Shown: positions 1 to 8,207, counted from the first letter of the stretch. The stretch is 64,000 nt of DNA from JAZKFT01 sp965246935 (GCA_965246935.1 CBDFGC010000036.1:1-64000); one strand, 5' to 3'. Notes: generated by a model not told the origin, from the letters alone. Numbers and translations: made by a program.

Positions 1-1566
1 ATATTGGTGAGGCATGAGCAAGGGGCTATTCATGCAGCGCAGGGTTTTGCCCGTACCAGCGGAAAAACGGGCGTTGTGTTTGCCACGAGCGGCCCCGGTG
101 CCACCAACTTAGTTACCGGTTTGGCTGATGCTATGATTGATAGTACGCCGTTGGTTTGTATTACCGGGCAGGTGTTTGCACATTTGCTGGGTACCGATGC
201 TTTCCAGGAAACCGACGTTATCAATATCACAACGCCGGTTACCAAATGGAATTACCAGGTTACCGATGCCGAAGAAATTCCGGGTATATTGGCACAGGCT
301 TTTTACATAGCAGGCAGTGGCAGACCCGGGCCTGTACTCATTGATATTACCAAAAATGCACAACTGCAAAAGTTCAACTATAAGGGTTATACCAAATGCC
401 AGCACATCCGTAGCTACCGCCCCAAACCCATTGTACGTAAAAGCTTTATTGAAGAAGCAGCCCAATTAATCAATGCTGCCGAACGACCATTTGTGATTTG
501 GGGACAAGGTGTTATTTTAGGGAAAGCAGAAATGGAATTCAAAGCTTTCATTGAGAAAAGCGGCATTCCGGCTGCCTGGACTATCTTGGGTGCCAGTGCT
601 ATTCCAACTTCGCATCCATTGAATGTGGGCATGTTGGGTATGCATGGCAATTATGGGCCTAACCTGCTTACGAACGAATGTGATGTATTAATTGCAATCG
701 GCATGCGTTTCGACGACCGGGTTACCGGGCGGCTTGATAAATATGCCCGCCAGGCAAAAATTATCCATCTGGATATTGACCCGGCTGAAATTGATAAAAA
801 TGTAAAAACCACCGTACCGGTATGGGGCGACTGTAAAGAAACGTTGCCCCTACTGACGGGCCTGGTTCAGCAAAAAGAACATAGTGACTGGTTACAGCGT
901 TTCCGGGATTGCGATGCCAAAGAGCAATTAAAAGTAATTCAGCCGGAGATGCACCCGCAGGATGAAATAATGAGCATGGCCGAGGTAATTGATGCGTTAA
1001 ATGAATTAACCGGAGGGAACGCCATTATTGTAACCGATGTGGGACAGCATCAGATGGTGGCCTGCCGCTATGCCAAATTCAATCAAACCAAAAGCAATAT
1101 CACCAGCGGCGGATTGGGTACGATGGGTTTTGCTTTACCTGCTGCTATCGGCGCTACCTACGGCGACCCAAGCCGCACTGTTGTAGCGATCATCGGTGAT
1201 GGTGGCATCCAAATGACCATACAGGAACTGGGAACCATTATGCAGTTTGGCGCACCGGTAAAGATTGTGATTTTAAATAATGAGTTTCTCGGAATGGTGC
1301 GGCAATGGCAGCAATTGTTTCATGAAAAAAGATATTCATTTGTAAATATCACCAGCCCGGATTATATTATGGTTGCCAAAGGATACAGCATTTCCGGACA
1401 AAAAGTGACAAAGCGGGAAACCCTGAAATCAGCTCTGGCGGAAATGCTGAACCACAACGGCGCTTACCTGCTGGAAGTAATGGTAGGTAAGGAAAACAAT
1501 GTATTTCCCATGGTGCCACAGGGCAGGGGCGTTTCGGAAGTAGTGCTTTCAAAAGAAGAGATATAA
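1..1566 (+). CDS. ilvB: Acetolactate synthase large subunit, 5' end cut by the window
   Basis: This is the catalytic subunit of acetohydroxyacid synthase, a ThDP-, FAD- and Mg-dependent enzyme that condenses two pyruvates, or pyruvate with 2-oxobutyrate, as the first common step of valine, leucine and isoleucine synthesis. The frame is open from base 1 (it reads ILVRHEQGA), so 521 residues are visible and roughly 40-60 N-terminal residues lie outside the window. The ThDP/Mg motif is clear: GDG at visible residues 399-401 and the paired Asn at 426-427, followed by EFLGMVRQWQ. The middle domain with GMRFDDRVTGR is also intact. The regulatory subunit gene ilvH and the next enzyme ilvC follow on the same strand, with a four-helix-bundle gene between ilvB and ilvH. 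The stop codon overlaps the first heptamer array. Confidence 0.97.
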   Translation: MLVRHEQGAIHAAQGFARTSGKTGVVFATSGPGATNLVTGLADAMIDSTPLVCITGQVFAHLLGTDAFQETDVINITTPVTKWNYQVTDAEEIPGILAQAFYIAGSGRPGPVLIDITKNAQLQKFNYKGYTKCQHIRSYRPKPIVRKSFIEEAAQLINAAERPFVIWGQGVILGKAEMEFKAFIEKSGIPAAWTILGASAIPTSHPLNVGMLGMHGNYGPNLLTNECDVLIAIGMRFDDRVTGRLDKYARQAKIIHLDIDPAEIDKNVKTTVPVWGDCKETLPLLTGLVQQKEHSDWLQRFRDCDAKEQLKVIQPEMHPQDEIMSMAEVIDALNELTGGNAIIVTDVGQHQMVACRYAKFNQTKSNITSGGLGTMGFALPAAIGATYGDPSRTVVAIIGDGGIQMTIQELGTIMQFGAPVKIVILNNEFLGMVRQWQQLFHEKRYSFVNITSPDYIMVAKGYSISGQKVTKRETLKSALAEMLNHNGAYLLEVMVGKENNVFPMVPQGRGVSEVVLSKEEI

Positions 1567-1600
1567 GTAAAAAGTAAAAAATAAAAAGTAAAAATGGATG
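1566..1600 (+). repeat. Heptamer array 1 (AGTAAAA word)
   Basis: Five 7-base units start at 1566, 1573, 1580, 1587 and 1594. Three are exactly AGTAAAA, one is AATAAAA and the last (ATGGATG) is diverged. The array begins on the last base of the ilvB stop codon. It is in direct orientation to the array at 1978 and inverted to the one at 2092. Confidence 0.85.
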
Positions 1601-1611
1601 AAGACTAATCA

Positions 1612-1989
1612 TTGTTTATTGTTGAGGAGAGTGCTGGTGTTTATAACATTCGGCATCGGGCTTATTACTTTTCGAAAGAGGTCTTTCTGTTTATAAAAGA
1701 ACAGAAAATCTCACGGCCTTTTATGGGTATGTATGAGCAATTGGTAAATGCAGCAACTTCTATTGGCGCTAATTTAGTGGAAGGAGTTGCAGGTGCTTCC
1801 AAAAGGGACTTCATCAATTTCGACACTATTGCGCTAAAGTCTGCCAACGAAACAAAATACTGGCTTTGTCTGATTAGAGACACATTTGAATGTGATAAAA
1901 CTAAAATGCAAAGCCTTATTAACGAAGCAAATGAATTATCAAAAATCATTGCTGCCATTATTATTAACTCTAAAATAAGTAAAAAGTAA
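1612..1989 (+). CDS. Four-helix bundle protein (23S rRNA intervening-sequence protein family)
   Basis: This 125-residue protein matches the four-helix bundle family first known from intervening sequences in 23S rRNA genes and related to the Avd accessory protein of diversity-generating retroelements. Its biochemical role is not established; some relatives bind nucleic acid. The conserved core is visible at about residues 35-75: SRPFMGMYEQLVNAA, then GANLVEG and SKRDFINFDTIALKSANE. The start is uncertain: TTG at 1612 is the first possible codon in frame, and family members usually begin close to the segment at residues 12-25. The stop codon lies inside the second AGTAAAA array, so the last residues (SKK) are encoded by repeat units. 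It separates ilvB from ilvH, which are normally adjacent, and looks like an insertion. No rRNA gene is nearby. Confidence 0.8.
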   Translation: MFIVEESAGVYNIRHRAYYFSKEVFLFIKEQKISRPFMGMYEQLVNAATSIGANLVEGVAGASKRDFINFDTIALKSANETKYWLCLIRDTFECDKTKMQSLINEANELSKIIAAIIINSKISKK

Positions 1990-2005
1990 AAAGTAAAAAA
2001 TCAAA
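1978..2005 (+). repeat. Heptamer array 2 (AGTAAAA word)
   Basis: Units start at 1978, 1985 and 1992 (three exact AGTAAAA), followed by the diverged AATCAAA at 1999. The stop codon of the four-helix-bundle gene (1987-1989) lies inside it. It forms an inverted pair with the array at 2092-2120. Confidence 0.85.
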
Positions 2006-2091
2006 ATTGAACCGTACTATTTACAGTGCGTTTTGCTGGCAACCTTCAAATTAATTTCACGCTGAAAGACAAAGCAATGGTTGCAAAAGGA

Positions 2092-2120
2092 TTTTTACTT
2101 TTTACTTTTTACTTTTTACT
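2092..2120 (-). repeat. Heptamer array 3, inverted (TTTTACT word)
   Basis: The AC dinucleotide recurs at 2097, 2104, 2111 and 2118, an exact 7-base period. The word is the reverse complement of AGTAAAA, so this is the right arm of an inverted pair. It ends about 5 bases before the ilvH ATG. Confidence 0.85.
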
Positions 2121-2125
2121 TTGAT

Positions 2126-2713
2126 ATGAAACAAGAATTCACCATTACCATTTACACTGAAAACCAGGTTGGCTTGCTCAATCGCATTGCCATTATTTTT
2201 ACCCGGCGTAAACTGAATATCGACAGTATCAATAGTTCGCCATCTGAAGTGCAAAACATTCATCGCTTTACTATCGTGTTGAGCGAAGCGGAAGAGGTCG
2301 TACGTAAATTAAGCCGGCAGATTGAAAAGCAGGTGGGTGTATTGAAAGTGTATTACAATACCAATGCGGAAATCGTTTGGCAGGAAATGGCTTTGTACAA
2401 GGTGCCTACCGATGCCGTTACCGAAAAAATGCAGGTGGAAAGGCTGCTGCACAAATTTGGAGCCCGTGCCGTTGTGATCCGTAAAGACTACACCGTGTTT
2501 GAAACCACCGGCCACCGCGAAGAAACCGATGCACTCATTGATGCATTAGCACCCTATGGCCTGATTGAATTTGTACGCAGTGCCCGTATTGCCATCATCA
2601 AAGAAAACAAAGGCTTTCACGAAAAGATCAAAGACTTTGAACTAAATGAGAAAGCACCGGATATGGTGGAAAACGAATTCCTCAATCAGCAGGAAAATGT
2701 ATTTGCGATGTAA
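2126..2713 (+). CDS. ilvH: Acetolactate synthase small (regulatory) subunit
   Basis: This is the regulatory subunit that activates IlvB and gives it feedback inhibition by valine. The product of 195 residues begins MKQEFTITIYTENQVG, the start of an ACT domain (about residues 4-75), followed by a C-terminal ALS small-subunit domain (EVALY-like strand through RSARIAIIKE). I chose ATG 2126 rather than the upstream TTG at 2081, because that extension (KDFYFLLFTFYF) is only a translation of the TTTTACT repeat array. Length fits the longer form of the family. It should act with ilvB upstream and ilvC downstream, although insertion of the four-helix-bundle gene may have changed their co-transcription. 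Confidence 0.95.
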   Translation: MKQEFTITIYTENQVGLLNRIAIIFTRRKLNIDSINSSPSEVQNIHRFTIVLSEAEEVVRKLSRQIEKQVGVLKVYYNTNAEIVWQEMALYKVPTDAVTEKMQVERLLHKFGARAVVIRKDYTVFETTGHREETDALIDALAPYGLIEFVRSARIAIIKENKGFHEKIKDFELNEKAPDMVENEFLNQQENVFAM

Positions 2714-2994
2714 GGCCCCACCCAACCCCTCCAGCCCCCACCCACCCTCCCCCAACGGGGAAGGAGCAAAACCGTAACATTTCAATCTTTGCGTAATTAT
2801 TCATGCAAATCTTTATATCTACTTCTCCATTTGCCTCCCCTGTTGGGGAGGATAGGAGGGGGCTTTTTATCATCTATAAACTCTATTTCGAAAACAAAAC
2901 CTCAACAATCCGCTGTTTCAAAAATAAATAAAGCTTCACAGGGGCATCTCCTCTCCGTTGGAGAGGAGAATGAGAGGAGAGGCTACTACAAACT
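2714..2994. repeat. Intergenic inverted C-rich/G-rich arms plus hairpin before ilvC
   Basis: The ilvH-ilvC gap holds two arms. The left arm (about 2717-2765) is C-rich and contains CCCAACGGGGAAGGAG. The right arm (about 2834-2866) is its imperfect inverted copy, with CCTCCCC then TTGGGGAGG. Further on, 2948-2968 is a perfect 9-bp hairpin (CTCCTCTCC, loop GTT, GGAGAGGAG) that ends 26 bases before the ilvC ATG. No leader peptide or T-run accompanies it, so I do not call it an attenuator. The arrangement resembles the heptamer-arm elements elsewhere in the window. Confidence 0.6.
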
Positions 2995-4053
2995 ATGGCT
3001 ACACTAAACTTTGGGGGTACGGAAGAAACCGTCATCACCCGTGAAGAGTTCCCGCTTAGCAAAGCGCAGGAAGTATTAAAAGACGAAACAGTAGCGATTA
3101 TCGGCTACGGTGTGCAGGGCCCCGGTCAGGCGCTGAATCAAAAGGAAAATGGCGTCAACATTATTGTAGGCCAGCGCAAAGATTCCAAAACATGGGATAA
3201 GGCGATCCGGGATGGCTTTGTACCCGGCGAAACCCTTTTCGAAATTGAAGAAGCGTTGCAACGCGGTACCATTATTTGCTACCTGCTAAGTGATGCGGCA
3301 CAAATTGGCTTGTGGCCCACCGTAAAAAAACATTTAACGCCGGGCAAAGCATTATATTTTTCGCATGGGTTTGGCATTACCTTCAACGAGCAGACAGGTA
3401 TTATACCACCACCGGATGTAGATGTTTTTCTGGTGGCGCCAAAAGGTTCCGGCACCTCCTTGCGCCGCATGTTTTTACAGGGTCGCGGCCTCAACAGCAG
3501 CTTTGCTATTTACCAGGATGCTACCGGCAAAGCATACGACCGGGTCATTGCATTAGGCATTGCCATTGGCTCTGGTTATTTATTCCAGACTGATTTTAGA
3601 AAAGAAGTATATAGCGACCTTACCGGTGAGCGTGGTACGCTGATGGGTGCCATTCAAGGAATATTTGCTGCCCAATATGAAGTGTTGCGCAGCAAAGGCC
3701 ATACACCGTCTGAAGCTTTTAACGAAACCGTAGAAGAACTCACCCAAAGCCTGATGCCGCTGGTAGCAGAAAATGGAATGGACTGGATGTATGCTAATTG
3801 TAGCACCACTGCCCAACGTGGCGCATTGGACTGGTGGAAACGCTTTAAAGATGCGACACTACCAGTGTTTACAGAATTATATGAAAGCGTTGCCGCCGGT
3901 AAAGAAAGCCAGCGCTCTATTGACAGCAATAGCCAACCCGATTACCGCATAAAACTGGAAGCTGAACTAACCGAACTGCGGGAAAGCGAAATGTGGCAGG
4001 CCGGTAAAACGGTACGCAGTTTACGGCCCGAAAACCAGGATCCGGCTAAATAA
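2995..4053 (+). CDS. ilvC: Ketol-acid reductoisomerase
   Basis: IlvC isomerises and reduces 2-acetolactate or 2-aceto-2-hydroxybutyrate using NAD(P)H and Mg, the second step of valine and isoleucine synthesis. The 352-residue product has the Rossmann motif IIGYGVQGPGQALN at about residues 36-49, the cofactor loop GQRKDSKTWDKA just after it, and the C-terminal helical knotted domain with the metal ligands in SDLTGERGTLMGAIQG and the later EELTQ segment. It is a class I length enzyme (about 340-350 residues). ATG 2995 is the only sensible start. It ends the ilv group and is followed at once by a strong terminator hairpin. Confidence 0.97.
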   Translation: MATLNFGGTEETVITREEFPLSKAQEVLKDETVAIIGYGVQGPGQALNQKENGVNIIVGQRKDSKTWDKAIRDGFVPGETLFEIEEALQRGTIICYLLSDAAQIGLWPTVKKHLTPGKALYFSHGFGITFNEQTGIIPPPDVDVFLVAPKGSGTSLRRMFLQGRGLNSSFAIYQDATGKAYDRVIALGIAIGSGYLFQTDFRKEVYSDLTGERGTLMGAIQGIFAAQYEVLRSKGHTPSEAFNETVEELTQSLMPLVAENGMDWMYANCSTTAQRGALDWWKRFKDATLPVFTELYESVAAGKESQRSIDSNSQPDYRIKLEAELTELRESEMWQAGKTVRSLRPENQDPAK

Positions 4054-4063
4054 ATTTGTTAGA

Positions 4064-4094
4064 AGGATGGTATCGCTTTAAACGATGCCATCCT
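4064..4094 (+). terminator. Terminator-like hairpin after ilvC
   Basis: AGGATGGTATCG (4064-4075) pairs with CGATGCCATCCT (4083-4094) over 12 bp, with one G-U wobble and a 7-base loop. It lies 10 bases after the ilvC stop. The T-run after it is weak (CTGTTT), so it could also protect the 3' end of the transcript. Confidence 0.75.
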
Positions 4095-4251
4095 CTGTTT
4101 ACAACCAATTTAAACCGGGCATAACTGGCAGTGCAGAACTACTTGTGGATAAATATCAATAGGTTTGATATTGGAATCGGACCTTTAAAAAATCAGTACT
4201 TTTAAAAAATTCAAAGGGGATATTTGTATCTTGCTGTAAGAAAATAAAAAA

Positions 4252-4484
4252 ATGAGATTACAAATAATAGAAGACACAGTAGGAAACGCAACAGGCGTTT
4301 ATATTCCTATTAATGAATGGCGGGAATTAAAAAAAAATATACAGAATTAGAAGAATTAGAATACCAGGAGCCGACTAAAGAAATGCTTTTGCAGGAATTA
4401 AAGGAAGCAGTAATAGAATTAAAATTAATTGAAGAAGGAAAATTAAAGGCCAGGCCTGCTACAAAATTATTAGATGAGTTATAG
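4252..4484 (+). pseudogene. Antitoxin of a RelE/ParE-like toxin-antitoxin pair, frameshifted
   Basis: Frame one from ATG 4252 reads MRLQIIEDTVGNATGVYIPI then NEWRELKK and stops at 4350. The next frame continues the protein in sequence: YTELEELEYQEP, KEMLLQELKEAV, LKLIEEGKLKARP and LLDEL, ending at 4484. The break is in a run of nine A (4329-4337); ten would restore one frame of about 77 residues. The reassembled protein resembles small antitoxins found upstream of RelE/ParE-type toxins in Bacteroidota, with a short N-terminal strand region and an acidic helical tail. It overlaps the toxin start (ATG 4474). The frame could be restored by polymerase slippage on the A-run, could be a true loss, or could be a sequencing error. 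The family call is from memory of the pattern. Confidence 0.65.
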
Positions 4485-4799
4485 TGTATTATCTATTACC
4501 TTGTTCGATAAGCAGGTAAAGTGCCTTGCAAAAAAAATCCTTCGTTAAAACAAGATTTAGCTGCTTTAATCAAAAGCCCTGAACTCGAACCTTTGCAGGG
4601 TGTTGCGCTTGGTAACAACTTTTTTAAAATCCGTATGTCAATATCATCCAAAGGGCAGGGAAAATCAGGAGGAGCCAGGGTTATCACTTATATTAAAATA
4701 ACAACAACATTAGTTTATCTTTCTTCCATCTATGATAAATCGGAGAGGGAATCTATTACCGATGAAGAATTAGAGCAAATTTTTAAACTGATACCGTAG
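4474..4799 (+). pseudogene. RelE/ParE-like toxin, frameshifted in a poly(A) run
   Basis: From ATG 4474 the protein reads MSYSVLSITLFDKQVKCLAK and then stops after an eight-A run (4530-4537). In the next frame it continues as NPSLKQDLAALIK, LGNNFFKIRMSI, GKSGGARVITYIK and VYLSSIYDKSE to the stop at 4799. Together this gives about 107 residues with the layout of RelE/ParE-fold mRNA interferases of the type found with this antitoxin: N-terminal helices over the segment up to KSP, then a beta sheet with the basic GKGKSGGARV-like stretch. One missing A explains the break. Its start overlaps the antitoxin end, as is usual for such operons. Whether the pair is active cannot be told from the sequence. 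Confidence 0.65.
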
Positions 4800-4816
4800 T
4801 TACGTAAAATAAATTA

Positions 4817-5746
4817 TTACATTTTACAATCAGGAGGAATTGATAAGAATACCTTTATAAATCTCATTATCCCTTCCCAATCCCCACTCTCAAACCATTC
4901 TATTTCCACATCTTTTTTAAACCAGGTCACCTGACGCTTGGCATATTGCCGGGTATGAATTTTTATGCGTTCAACAGCCTGCGCTAATGTGAACTCAGCT
5001 GCAAAATAATTAAACAGTTCCTGGTAGCCTACCGTTTGTAAGGCATTCAGGTTTTGATAGGGTAACAACTGTTTTGCTTCGTCAAGCAAGCCGTCTGTTA
5101 CCATTTTATATACCCGCTCATCAATCCGTTCATTTAATAATTCTCGTGGTAATTGAAGACCAATTTTGATGATCCGGAAAGGACGTTTAATAGTTGGCTT
5201 GTTTTGGTAGTCCCGGATAGAATGGCCTGTGCTACGTTTCACCTCCAGGGCCCGCATCAGGCGTTGCGGGTTTTGGATTTCACCCGTAGTAAAATAGGCA
5301 GGGTCTTCGTTTGCTACAGCAGCCTGCAGCCATGCCATGCCATGTTGGATAAATGCATTTCTTACATCCTGTTGTATTTCATCAGGTACTTGCGGAATGG
5401 CATCCAAACCTTCGCAAAAAGCTTTAATATACATGCCGGTTCCACCGGTCATAATAATGACTTTGTGTGTTTCAAAAAGCATTTCCGCCGTTGCTAATGC
5501 ATATTCTTCAAATAAGGAGGCATCCACTTTTTCATGAATGGTATGGGAATTAATAAAGTAATGAGGTACTGTCTGTAATTCGGCGATGGTAGGTTTAGCT
5601 ACGCCAATGTTTAGCTCCTGGTAGCACTGGCGGCTATCTGCCGAAATAATGCAGGTATTGAAATATTGGGCCAGCCGGATAGCCATTGTTGTTTTACCAA
5701 CGGCCGTTGGCCCTGCTACAATGATGATGGTTGGTTTTATGGTCAC
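4817..5746 (-). CDS. miaA: tRNA dimethylallyltransferase
   Basis: MiaA transfers a dimethylallyl group to N6 of A37 in tRNAs reading UNN codons. The 309-residue protein has the P-loop GPTAVGKT at residues 12-19, the substrate motif ISADSRQCYQELNIGVAKP, the segment MTGGTGMYIKAF, and the C-terminal HTRQYAKRQVTWF, all hallmarks of the family. The start is a GTG (5744-5746); no in-frame ATG lies upstream. Three genes (miaA, the pRiA4b-like gene, the CCA enzyme) run in the same direction on the minus strand, two of them in tRNA maturation. Confidence 0.97.
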   Translation of the reverse strand: MTIKPTIIIVAGPTAVGKTTMAIRLAQYFNTCIISADSRQCYQELNIGVAKPTIAELQTVPHYFINSHTIHEKVDASLFEEYALATAEMLFETHKVIIMTGGTGMYIKAFCEGLDAIPQVPDEIQQDVRNAFIQHGMAWLQAAVANEDPAYFTTGEIQNPQRLMRALEVKRSTGHSIRDYQNKPTIKRPFRIIKIGLQLPRELLNERIDERVYKMVTDGLLDEAKQLLPYQNLNALQTVGYQELFNYFAAEFTLAQAVERIKIHTRQYAKRQVTWFKKDVEIEWFESGDWEGIMRFIKVFLSIPPDCKM

Positions 5747-5788
5747 ATGAACCTGAAAAGTAGGATGCCTTATAAATAATTAAAAGTC

Positions 5789-6361
5789 TTATTCTTCTTC
5801 GCTTCCCGTTTCTTCTGTAACATCTGTATCAGCATCCACTTCCGTTTCAACACCAGCTTCTCCTTCTTCTGTAAATCCTTCTGCTGCTTCTTTCAGATCA
5901 TACTTTTCTTCCATTTCGGCAAACTTAGGCCCCAGCATGCCACGGGTACCATATTGTTGCGGTGCAATTCCTTCCTTCCGGGTTACGGATGGATAAGTAA
6001 TTTTGCTGCTTTCTTCTTTTGACACGTTAATTAATTCCACCTGAAAGCCCCAGTTTTTCACAAAATCATACACGTAAATGAAGCGTTGATTGGGTTGTTT
6101 TATTTCTGAACTGATTACCGTGTCCTGCATCAGCAACGGTTCGGCCTGATAACGCTTGTCATACTTTTCCAATGAAATTTCCCGGCCCCGTTGCCAATGG
6201 TCGTTGCTCCGATAAAAAGTTGCCTGGTGTTTCGTATCAAATTCGTACGCTTTCAGTATGATCGTGTGTAGGTCAAAAAAATGCTGGTTATGACGTATTA
6301 CAACATCCCGGTACACGCTGTCGTCCTCTTCGTAATACACTCTAAACTTCAATATGGCCAT
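5789..6361 (-). CDS. Plasmid pRiA4b ORF-3-like family protein
   Basis: This is a 190-residue protein if started at ATG 6361 (MAILKFRVYYEED). An alternative in-frame start 14 residues upstream adds a non-conserved tail. The N-terminal part (residues 1-150) has the pattern of the pRiA4b ORF-3-like family: VYYEEDDSVYRDVVIRHNQHF, FDLHTIILKAYEFD, then FIYVYDFVKNWGFQVEL. The last 40 residues are very acidic (EEGEAGVETEVDADTD and similar) and probably disordered. The family has no established function. It sits between miaA and the CCA enzyme on the same strand, with about 42 bases to miaA. Confidence 0.8.
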   Translation of the reverse strand: MAILKFRVYYEEDDSVYRDVVIRHNQHFFDLHTIILKAYEFDTKHQATFYRSNDHWQRGREISLEKYDKRYQAEPLLMQDTVISSEIKQPNQRFIYVYDFVKNWGFQVELINVSKEESSKITYPSVTRKEGIAPQQYGTRGMLGPKFAEMEEKYDLKEAAEGFTEEGEAGVETEVDADTDVTEETGSEEE

Positions 6362-6749
6362 GGTCGCTTTTCTATTTGTTGCAAAAGTGCCGATTTTTTC
6401 CATTCGTCCCTATGTATTTCACTCCCTGTGTTTTTCATCCTCAAAGGAACTGCCTCACACCTTTCAATTGTGGTTATTCATGCTTAGTGTTTTATGTAGG
6501 CGTGAGTAGTCTGACCTGCGTTACCGAACTGGCAAATAGTTTAATAGCAGTACTAATTTGAATGGTGCCATCGCCAATACAGTTCAATGCCTGTACAATT
6601 GCCCGGCCCATAAAAACCAGATCAAATAATGCCACCCGTGATGACAAACTTAGCAAACTGAGTATTACAGCAACTCATCTCTTATATCTCGTATCTCATA
6701 TCTTCTATGTGTGAGTGAGATCTTTTACATGAAAATGCTCAAACGTGTG
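6362..6749. other. Intergenic region with one heptamer array
   Basis: About 390 bases lie between the CCA enzyme stop and the next gene start, both on the minus strand. Apart from the heptamer array at 6678-6712 I see no gene, terminator hairpin or RNA signature. Short open frames here lack any recognisable protein features. Confidence 0.6.
6678..6712 (+). repeat. Heptamer array (TATCTCA word), unpaired
   Basis: Units start at 6678, 6685, 6692, 6699 and 6706. TATCT opens three consecutive units (TATCTCG, TATCTCA, TATCTTC) and the next is TATGTGT. I find no inverted partner nearby, unlike most arrays in this window. It lies just beyond the 3' end of the CCA enzyme gene. Confidence 0.75.
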
Positions 6750-8168
6750 TTATACCTGGGGGGAAAGATGCAATTCCGCTCCTTTTCTGAGTAGAAAAGT
6801 AAAAGCCTGTTCATATGTATTTTGAATTTCCCCGTCCAACATGGCTTCTTTCAATGCATTTTTTAAAATACCAACTTCCCGGCTCGGCGATAAACCGAAA
6901 ATCCGCATAATCTCATCACCATCAATGGGTGGCTGCCAGTTACGGATGCGGTCTTTCTCTTCTACTATTTCACAACGCTGCTGTACCAGCTCAAAATTTT
7001 CTAAATAGCGCTTTACTTTTTGCTGGTTTTTGGAAGTAATGTCTGCCTTGCATAAGGTGATCAGGTCGTAAAAATCATCGGCTGCATCAAATAATAGCCT
7101 GCGAATAGCGCTATCTGTTATTTCTTCCTTGGTAAGGGAGGTCGGCCGCATATGCAGTTCCACCAGTTTACGCACATATTTCATTTTATCGTGTAATGGT
7201 AGTTTTAACTGCGAAAAAATTTTGGGTACCATACGCCCCCCCACTACCTCATGTCCGTGAAAGGTCCAGCCATGGCCAGCTTCAAAACGTTTGGTGACAG
7301 GCTTGCCAATATCATGCAAAATAGCAGCCCAGCGAAGCCATAAGTCTTTTGTGTAATAGCTGATATTATCCAGCACCTGGAGCGTATGGTAAAAATTATC
7401 TTTATGACCGTGGCCATCCACAAATTCCGCACCTGCCAAGGCCGTCATTTGCGGGAAAATAATTTTTAGCAGCCCGCTGCGGTACAGCAGGTCAAAGCCC
7501 ACCGAAGGTTTTTTGCTCAGTATAATTTTATTCAGTTCGTCGGCTATCCGCTCGCCGGTGATAATTTTTATGCGGTCTTTTTCCTGCCGGATAGCCACAA
7601 ATGTCTTATCGGAAATGGCAAATCCTAACTGGCTCGCAAAGCGGATGGCCCGCATCATCCGCAACGGATCGTCGCTAAAAGTTTGTTCCGGTGCTAAAGG
7701 GGTTTGCAATAACTTATTTTCTAAATCCTGAATACCATTAAACGGATCTATCAAACTTCCGTAGTCCGCCTGATTGAGGCTGATGGCCATTGCGTTAATG
7801 GTGAAATCACGGCGGTTCTGATCGTCTTCCAATGTGCCGGGTGCTACGGTAGGGTTTCGGCTGTCGCTGTTATAACTTTCTTTACGTGCACCAACAAATT
7901 CAAGCTCTAAGTCTGGTAATTTTACCTGTGCCGTGCCATATGTTTTAAAAAAAGAAACAGATGGTTGCGGTTCAAAACTTTTTGCCACCTGGTGTGCCAA
8001 TGCAATTCCGTCACCCAGGCAAACAATGTCAGCGTCCTTTGTCTGGCGGTTTAAAAACTTGTCTCGTACAAAACCCCCGATCACAAATGCAGGCGCCCCT
8101 ATTGCTTCAGCAGCACGGGCAATTTTTTTAAAAATAAATGCTTCTCTTTCGCTTAGTAAGATTTCCAT
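6750..8168 (-). CDS. CCA tRNA nucleotidyltransferase with HD domain
   Basis: This enzyme of the class II nucleotidyltransferase family builds or repairs the CCA end of tRNA. With ATG 8168 (MEILLSERE) it has 472 residues; a possible upstream ATG at 8192 adds eight. The head domain shows GGFVRD (about residues 33-38) and KDADIVCLG with the metal-binding aspartates. RRDFTINAMA follows, then DPLRMMRAIRFASQLGF, the signature of the family. An HD phosphohydrolase-like domain is present with ILHDIGKP and HEVVGG. The layout matches the HD-type CCA enzymes common in Bacteroidota. No key residue is missing. Confidence 0.94.
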   Translation of the reverse strand: MEILLSEREAFIFKKIARAAEAIGAPAFVIGGFVRDKFLNRQTKDADIVCLGDGIALAHQVAKSFEPQPSVSFFKTYGTAQVKLPDLELEFVGARKESYNSDSRNPTVAPGTLEDDQNRRDFTINAMAISLNQADYGSLIDPFNGIQDLENKLLQTPLAPEQTFSDDPLRMMRAIRFASQLGFAISDKTFVAIRQEKDRIKIITGERIADELNKIILSKKPSVGFDLLYRSGLLKIIFPQMTALAGAEFVDGHGHKDNFYHTLQVLDNISYYTKDLWLRWAAILHDIGKPVTKRFEAGHGWTFHGHEVVGGRMVPKIFSQLKLPLHDKMKYVRKLVELHMRPTSLTKEEITDSAIRRLLFDAADDFYDLITLCKADITSKNQQKVKRYLENFELVQQRCEIVEEKDRIRNWQPPIDGDEIMRIFGLSPSREVGILKNALKEAMLDGEIQNTYEQAFTFLLRKGAELHLSPQV

Positions 8169-8207
8169 ATACAACGTTTTGCCTTTTAACATGTTATACG
8201 TCGTTGA

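Noticed and set aside
1612..1989. Four-helix-bundle gene as part of an rRNA intervening sequence or a diversity-generating retroelement
   Set aside because: No 23S rRNA sequence, reverse transcriptase or template/variable repeat lies in the window.
1566..2120. Heptamer arrays as a CRISPR array
   Set aside because: Units are 7 bases in tandem without unique spacers, and no cas gene is present.
2081..2125. Upstream TTG start for ilvH
   Set aside because: The added residues are a translation of the TTTTACT heptamer array and are not conserved.
2948..2968. Hairpin before ilvC as a transcription attenuator
   Set aside because: No T-run and no leader peptide rich in Ile, Leu or Val are present.
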